Shown piece by piece: positions 13,239 to 17,453 of a DNA stretch of 17,453 nucleotides. The stretch is from JAKACA01 sp050010115. GTDB lineage: Bacteria > Actinomycetota > Acidimicrobiia > Acidimicrobiales > Bog-793. The notes under the pieces are model-generated. The model did no database searches. It saw nothing but the letters and a program-made list of their open reading frames with translations, and was not told the origin of the DNA. The position numbers were made by a program, and so were the translations under genes. The stretch's first letter is position 1; every line of letters begins with the position of its first letter. The stretch lies in contig JBEKLQ010000089.1 of assembly GCA_050010115.1 (NCBI GenBank), positions 1-17,453 on the forward strand. The letters are read 5' to 3'.

Positions 13239-14054
13239 CTAATCGCCGGTGAAGAGAACCCGGACGATGGAGCCGGCTTGGAATCGTTCTGCTGGCGCCC
13301 GCCCCGGAACGTCGCCCCTCGAGAGCGCCAGATGCCCACCCCTCGGTGACGCCGTGACCTGAGCGGCCATCCGTGGAGTCTCGGCGCGAGCGTCGCCGGC
13401 GGCCACGCGCACGGCGTACTCGCCGAGGGGCGGGAGGAGGATGCCGTCGGGCACGAGCAGGTGCAGCGCCCCGGCCTCGCCGGTTGCCACCGGCTCGACC
13501 GTCCCACGAACCTGATGCGGGCGACCGAGCAAGCGCTCGGCCTCGGCGAGGTCGCCCTCGGCGATGCACTGGCGTATCCTCGTCGACGACACGACCTCTT
13601 GGGCCGACGGATCGGTGACGAGGTCGAACGGCTCGACGCGGAAGTCGTACTCCTCCCCCATCGCCTCTAGCAACGCCAGGTTGCCGCCGCGGTCCTTGCC
13701 GAAGTGGAAGTCACGGCCGACGACCACCGCGGCAGCAGACAGTTCTCGCACGAGCACGACCTCGACGAAGTCATCGGCTGTCTCCGCCGCTCGTTCGGCG
13801 TCGAAGTGGACGACGAACACACGGTCCACTCCGGTCGCCTCGAGCAGCTCGAGCTTCTGCGGGAGATCGGTCAGCAACATCGGCGCGGACTCAGGTCGCA
13901 CGACCGAGGCAGGGTGGCGATCGAAGGTCACGACGACGCTCTCGAGGCCCTCGGAACCGGCGAGCGACCGGACCCGGTCGATCACCGACCGATGCCCGAT
14001 ATGCACGCCGTCGTAGGCGCCGATCGTGACGACGCTGCGACCCCCGCTGTGCAC
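13239..14054 (-). CDS. ribF: RibF-like FAD synthetase with degenerate riboflavin-kinase domain
   Basis: Bifunctional RibF normally phosphorylates riboflavin to FMN (C-terminal domain) and adenylates FMN to FAD (N-terminal domain). The N-terminal nucleotidyltransferase is intact: GAYDGVHIGH (12-21), TFDRHP (43-48), VVVGRDFHFGKDRGGN (110-125) and VSSTRIR (155-161). The C-terminal part (about 176-271) keeps only the outline (LLGRPHQVRGTV, PLGEYAVRV) and has no GxxLGxPTAN signature, no second P-T-F segment and no E-HLLDF-like segment. Length is 271 aa against the usual 300-320. FMN adenylyltransferase activity is likely; kinase activity is doubtful. GTG 14054 starts 11 nt after truB. The position after truB is the normal place for ribF, so it is the orthologue and not a random paralogue. 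Confidence 0.88.
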   Translation of the reverse strand: MHSGGRSVVTIGAYDGVHIGHRSVIDRVRSLAGSEGLESVVVTFDRHPASVVRPESAPMLLTDLPQKLELLEATGVDRVFVVHFDAERAAETADDFVEVVLVRELSAAAVVVGRDFHFGKDRGGNLALLEAMGEEYDFRVEPFDLVTDPSAQEVVSSTRIRQCIAEGDLAEAERLLGRPHQVRGTVEPVATGEAGALHLLVPDGILLPPLGEYAVRVAAGDARAETPRMAAQVTASPRGGHLALSRGDVPGRAPAERFQAGSIVRVLFTGD

Positions 14055-14065
14055 CGCCGGAGACG

Positions 14066-14947
14066 CTACCCGGCTGCTGCCAGCACCACGGCAGGCCGGA
14101 CCTTGTCGGAGCCGCGTGACTCACCGACCGCAGCCAGCGCCCGGTCCGGGCCGATCAAGGCCCAAGGGCCTTCGCCGGCGACCTTCAGCGCAGCCCGGTC
14201 GAGCGCTCGACCGTGGACGATCGCCTCGAACTGATCGCCGTCGAGCTCCACGGCCGGCAGGTCACGCACCAGCTCGAGGCATGGCAGCACGCGCTCTCGG
14301 CACACGTCCTCAAGCGCGATCGCCTCGGTATCCCGGTACGAGCCAACGGCGACGCGCCGCAGCGTGCGCAGGTGCGCGACACCGCCGAGCCGCTCACCGA
14401 GGTCCGCGGCGAGCACGCGCACGTAGGTCCCCGACGAGCACTCGACGAGGACGCGGTGCAGCAGCGGTTCACCCGTGTCGAACACGTCGAAGCGGAACAC
14501 CTCGACCGGTCGGGGCAGCCGGTCGACCTCGACCCCTTCCCGGGCGAGCTCGTGCAGCCGCCGACCGCCGACCTTGACCGAGGAGACCATCGGTGGGACC
14601 TGCTCAAGGCGACCGGTGAGCGACAGCGCCGCCAGCTGGACCTCCTCATGCGTGACGTGGCCCATCTCGGCCCGGGCCGTCACCTCGCCCGAGGCGTCGA
14701 GCGTGCTCGTCGCCACACCGAGGACGATCTCACCGATGTAGGTCTTCCGCAGGAGTGTTGCAAAACGAAGCAGGCGGGTGGCTCGCCCGATGCCGAGCAC
14801 CAGCACACCCGTAGCGTCGGGATCGAGCGTGCCGGCGTGGCCCACCCGCCGTGTACCAAGCAGCCGCCGGGCACGGGCGACCACGTCATGCGATGTCCAG
14901 CCCGCGGGCTTGTCGACGACGAGGCAACCGTCGAGCGACTCGCTCAC
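14066..14947 (-). CDS. truB: tRNA pseudouridine(55) synthase
   Basis: Makes pseudouridine 55 in the T-loop of tRNAs. DGCLVVDKPAGWTSHDVV opens the catalytic domain, and RRVGHAGTLDPDATGVLVLG contains the catalytic aspartate (D42 of the LDP motif). Further family segments are KTYIGEIVLG, QVPPMVSSVKVGGRRLHELA and SSGTYVRVLAADLG. The C-terminal ~70 residues form the PUA-like tail. From GTG 14947, one base after the rbfA stop, it is 293 aa, a normal size; GTG 14959 inside rbfA is a less likely start. The close spacing indicates co-translation with rbfA. Confidence 0.96.
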   Translation of the reverse strand: MSESLDGCLVVDKPAGWTSHDVVARARRLLGTRRVGHAGTLDPDATGVLVLGIGRATRLLRFATLLRKTYIGEIVLGVATSTLDASGEVTARAEMGHVTHEEVQLAALSLTGRLEQVPPMVSSVKVGGRRLHELAREGVEVDRLPRPVEVFRFDVFDTGEPLLHRVLVECSSGTYVRVLAADLGERLGGVAHLRTLRRVAVGSYRDTEAIALEDVCRERVLPCLELVRDLPAVELDGDQFEAIVHGRALDRAALKVAGEGPWALIGPDRALAAVGESRGSDKVRPAVVLAAAG

Positions 14948-14948
14948 C

Positions 14949-15356
14949 TCATTGGTCACTGCGCTCGATACGCCGCAAGAGCTCCTCGACCCGCGCACCC
15001 GCAGCGATGGCCGGATCGGGCAGGAACTGGAGCAGGGGCGTCCGTTTCATGCGAACCCCGCGGCCGATCGCTGCCTGGAGGGCGAGACGATACTCCCCGA
15101 GGGCCTCGGCGACTTCGGGTGAGAGTGATGAGAAGAACACCGTGGCGTGGCGGAGATCCGCGTCGATCCGGACGCCGGTGACCGTGAGCATCCCCAAGCG
15201 GTCGTCCTCGTCGGCGAATCGCTCCAGCGAGTCCGCCAGCACCTCCGCCAACAAAGCGTTGATCCGGGCAGTCCTGGGGTACCGGTGGCTCGAGCCCCGC
15301 CCACGGCCGCCGTCCCCGTGGCCGCTGTCGCCACGCCGGTCGAGCGAACGCGCCAT
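14949..15356 (-). CDS. rbfA: Ribosome-binding factor A
   Basis: Small KH-fold protein needed for late 30S maturation and 16S 5'-end processing. The core is recognisable: YPRTARINALLAEVLADSLE (26-45), LGMLTVTGVRIDADLRHATV (54-73), ALQAAIGRGVRMKRTPLLQF (92-111) and ending in VEELLRRIE. 135 aa is typical. The first ~22 residues are Gly/Arg/Asp-rich and not conserved. ATG 15356 overlaps the infB stop in TGATG. Order infB-rbfA-truB-ribF is the common bacterial arrangement. Confidence 0.95.
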   Translation of the reverse strand: MARSLDRRGDSGHGDGGRGRGSSHRYPRTARINALLAEVLADSLERFADEDDRLGMLTVTGVRIDADLRHATVFFSSLSPEVAEALGEYRLALQAAIGRGVRMKRTPLLQFLPDPAIAAGARVEELLRRIERSDQ

Positions 15357-17453
15357 CAGGTCCTCGGTATCTCGCGCTCCTCGTACGTCTCGATGACGTC
15401 ACCCTCCTTCAAGTCCTGGAAGTCCGTGAGCCCGATGCCACACTCGAAGCCCGCCTGCACCTCGCGGGCGTCGTCCTTGAAGCGCTTCAGCGACGAGATG
15501 GCACCCTTCCAGATCACGACGCCCTCCCGGAGGAACCGCACCTTTGACCCGCGGGTGATGACGCCGTTGCGGACGTAGCACCCGGCGATGGCCCCGATAC
15601 GCGGCACGCGGAAGATGGTGCGGACCTCGGCGTCGCCGGTGACGATTTCCTCGAACTCGGGTGCCAGCATGCCGACGATAGCGGCCTGGATTTCCTCGAT
15701 GAGCTTGTAGATGATCTCGTAGGTCCTGATCTCGACCTTGCGAGCATCGGCGAGCTCTCGCCCGCGCCGGTCGGGCCGTACGTTGAAGCCGATGATCGTG
15801 GCCCCGGAGGCGGCCGCGAGGTCCACGTCGCTCTCGGTGATGCCACCCACGGCCCGGTGGACGAAGGAGATCTTGACTTCGTCGCGCTCGAGTTTCCTGA
15901 GGCTCTCGGTCACTGCCTCGAGCGAGCCTTGGACGTCGGCCTTGAGCACCAGGTTGAGCGTGGCCGTCTCGCCGCGGCTGATCTGCTCGAAGATGTCCTC
16001 GAGCTTGGCCCCCGGCACAGCGGTGGCGGCGGAGGAGTGGGCGAAGGAGCCGAGGCGGAGGCGCTGCTCGCGGGCCTCGCCGACCGTGCGGGCGACCGAC
16101 GTGTCGTCGGTGACCCGCAGCTCGTCCCCGGCGATCGGCGGCTCGGACAGGCCGAGCACCTGGACCGGCGTCGACGGCGGAGCTTCCTTGATGTGGTCGC
16201 CGTGGTCGTTGATCAGGGCCTTCACGCGTCCCCATGCCGGGCCGGCGACGATCGGGTCGCCGACGCGAAGCGTCCCACGCTGCACGACCACCGTCGCCAC
16301 CGGGCCTCGACCGGTGTCGAGGTTGGCCTCGAGAACCACGCCGCGTGCGTCGATCTCGGGGTTGGCCTTTAGCTCGAGCACCTCGGCGAGCACGACGAGC
16401 TGCTCCAACATGTCGTCGACACCGAGGTTCTGCAGGGCGGAGACCTCCACGGTGATCGTGTCGCCACCCCAGGACTCGGGCACGAGGCCGTGCTCGGAGA
16501 GCTGCTGCATGACACGGTTGGGGTCGGCGTCCTCGCGGTCGATCTTGTTCAGGGCGACCACGATCGGGACCTCCGCCGCCTTGGCGTGGTTGATCGCCTC
16601 GATCGTTTGCGGCATCACGCCGTCGTCGGCCGCCACGACGAGCACGACGATGTCGGTCACGCTCGCCCCGCGAGCACGCATGGCCGTGAAGGCCTCATGA
16701 CCGGGCGTGTCGATGAACGTGATCAAGTGACCCAGCCAGTCGACCTGGTAGGCGCCGATGTGCTGGGTGATGCCGCCGGCCTCCCCGGCCACGACGTTCG
16801 TGCTCCGGATGCGGTCGAGGAGCAAGGTCTTGCCGTGGTCGACGTGGCCCATGACCGTCACGACCGGCGGGCGTGGGCGGAGATCTGCCTCCTCGTTCTC
16901 GTCGCCCTCGTCGTCGCCGAAGTACCGGGCGCGGAGCGCCGCTTCCTGTTCCTCGCCGGGGTCGACGAGCCGCACGCGGGCGCCGATCTCCGCCGCGAAC
17001 AGCTCGATCATGTCGTCGGTGAGCGCCTGGGTAGCGGTCACCATCTCGCCTTGCAGCAAGAGGAATCGGACCACGTCTCCAGCCGAGCGGTTGACCTTCG
17101 GCCCCAGCTGTTGTGGCGTCGAACCACGCTCGACGATGATCTCGCCGTCGGGAACGGGCGCGTTGGACGGCACGTATGCCGTGACCTGGATCGGCTCCAG
17201 CTCTTCCATGTTGCGGCGGCGGCGGCGGCGGACCGGTCGCTGCGGGCCACGGCCGCGACCGCCGACCCCACCGCGAGCACCGGGCGCTACTCCAGCACCC
17301 GGTGTCGTCCCTCCGCGGCCACCACCGAAGCCACCACCGCCGGGACGGCCACCAAACCCTCCGCCGGCTCCCCCGGGCCCGCCCGAGGTGCCGGGACTGC
17401 GGCTCGGGAACGCTCCGCCCGGGCGTCCACCGGTGGCGGGACGGCCTGCGCCG
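15356..17453 (-). CDS. infB: Translation initiation factor IF-2 (partial, 5' end cut by window)
   Basis: GTPase that brings fMet-tRNA to the 30S subunit and promotes subunit joining. The frame is open to the window edge, so ATG 17209 is internal and not the start: upstream in frame lie 81 codons of a Gly/Arg/Pro-rich segment ending in a run of six Arg, typical of actinobacterial IF2. After it come the IF2_N-type region (VNRSAGDVVRFLLLQGEMVT), a short acidic linker (GDDEGDENEEADL), then the G domain with G1 GHVDHGKT, G3 DTPGHEAF and G4 NKID. The C-terminal part includes domain II (VLEANLDTGRGPVATVVVQR), the domain III region (ADVQGSLEAVTESL) and the fMet-tRNA-binding domain (VRNGVITRGSKVRFLREG). 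It is the first visible gene of infB-rbfA-truB-ribF. Confidence 0.97.
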   Translation of the reverse strand, partial: GAGRPATGGRPGGAFPSRSPGTSGGPGGAGGGFGGRPGGGGFGGGRGGTTPGAGVAPGARGGVGGRGRGPQRPVRRRRRRNMEELEPIQVTAYVPSNAPVPDGEIIVERGSTPQQLGPKVNRSAGDVVRFLLLQGEMVTATQALTDDMIELFAAEIGARVRLVDPGEEQEAALRARYFGDDEGDENEEADLRPRPPVVTVMGHVDHGKTLLLDRIRSTNVVAGEAGGITQHIGAYQVDWLGHLITFIDTPGHEAFTAMRARGASVTDIVVLVVAADDGVMPQTIEAINHAKAAEVPIVVALNKIDREDADPNRVMQQLSEHGLVPESWGGDTITVEVSALQNLGVDDMLEQLVVLAEVLELKANPEIDARGVVLEANLDTGRGPVATVVVQRGTLRVGDPIVAGPAWGRVKALINDHGDHIKEAPPSTPVQVLGLSEPPIAGDELRVTDDTSVARTVGEAREQRLRLGSFAHSSAATAVPGAKLEDIFEQISRGETATLNLVLKADVQGSLEAVTESLRKLERDEVKISFVHRAVGGITESDVDLAAASGATIIGFNVRPDRRGRELADARKVEIRTYEIIYKLIEEIQAAIVGMLAPEFEEIVTGDAEVRTIFRVPRIGAIAGCYVRNGVITRGSKVRFLREGVVIWKGAISSLKRFKDDAREVQAGFECGIGLTDFQDLKEGDVIETYEEREIPRT

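Noticed and set aside
15356..17209. IF2 starting at ATG 17209.
   Set aside because: The frame stays open upstream to the window edge with a Gly/Arg-rich sequence typical of the actinobacterial IF2 N-terminus, so the true start is outside the window.

Overview
This is a high-GC bacterial chromosome segment from a core housekeeping region. Gene content and order (infC-rpmI-rplT-SpoU methylase-pheST, infB-rbfA-truB-ribF, def-fmt-rpe-ribD-ribBA-ribH-hisG), the strong GC bias, frequent GTG/TTG starts, leaderless TANNNT start geometry and a Gly/Arg-rich IF2 N-terminus all point to an Actinomycetota member. A lineage outside the classical Streptomyces/Mycobacterium group, such as Acidimicrobiia, is an inference from gene order and cannot be proved here. 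I see no mobile element, phage gene, CRISPR array, tRNA or rRNA.

Layout: 19 genes, 18 on the minus strand. Read in the direction of transcription (right to left) there are three blocks. (1) 17453-13239: infB (5' end cut by the window), rbfA, truB, ribF. (2) 13069-6051: def, fmt, rpe, a moaB/mog-like gene, ribD, ribBA, ribH, hisG and a small cold-shock-domain-like gene. (3) 5388-1: infC, rpmI, rplT, a SpoU-family RNA 2'-O-methyltransferase, pheS, pheT (3' end cut). The only plus-strand gene is a DUF1844-type protein (5593-6054), divergent from infC and convergent with the cold-shock-like gene. Genes are tightly packed, with several 1-14 nt overlaps. No gene-free stretch exceeds 300 bp; the longest are 5389-5592 (infC leader/divergent promoter region), 4256-4434 (rpmI-rplT spacer with a hairpin) and 13070-13238 (ribF-def gap).

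Function: the window gathers most of the translation-initiation apparatus (IF2, IF3, Met-tRNAi formyltransferase, peptide deformylase, the 30S maturation factor RbfA), two 50S proteins, RNA modification (TruB, SpoU methylase), Phe-tRNA charging, and flavin biosynthesis (ribD, ribBA, ribH, ribF).

There is no obviously new multi-gene system. The unusual signals lie inside familiar genes: infC and the SpoU methylase lack any ATG/GTG/TTG at their conserved N-termini and appear to start at ATC and CTG; RibF keeps its FAD-synthetase half but has lost the riboflavin-kinase signature; riboflavin synthase (ribE) is absent from the rib cluster; and in-frame tandem repeats have grown into the termini of L20, IF3 and possibly RibD.
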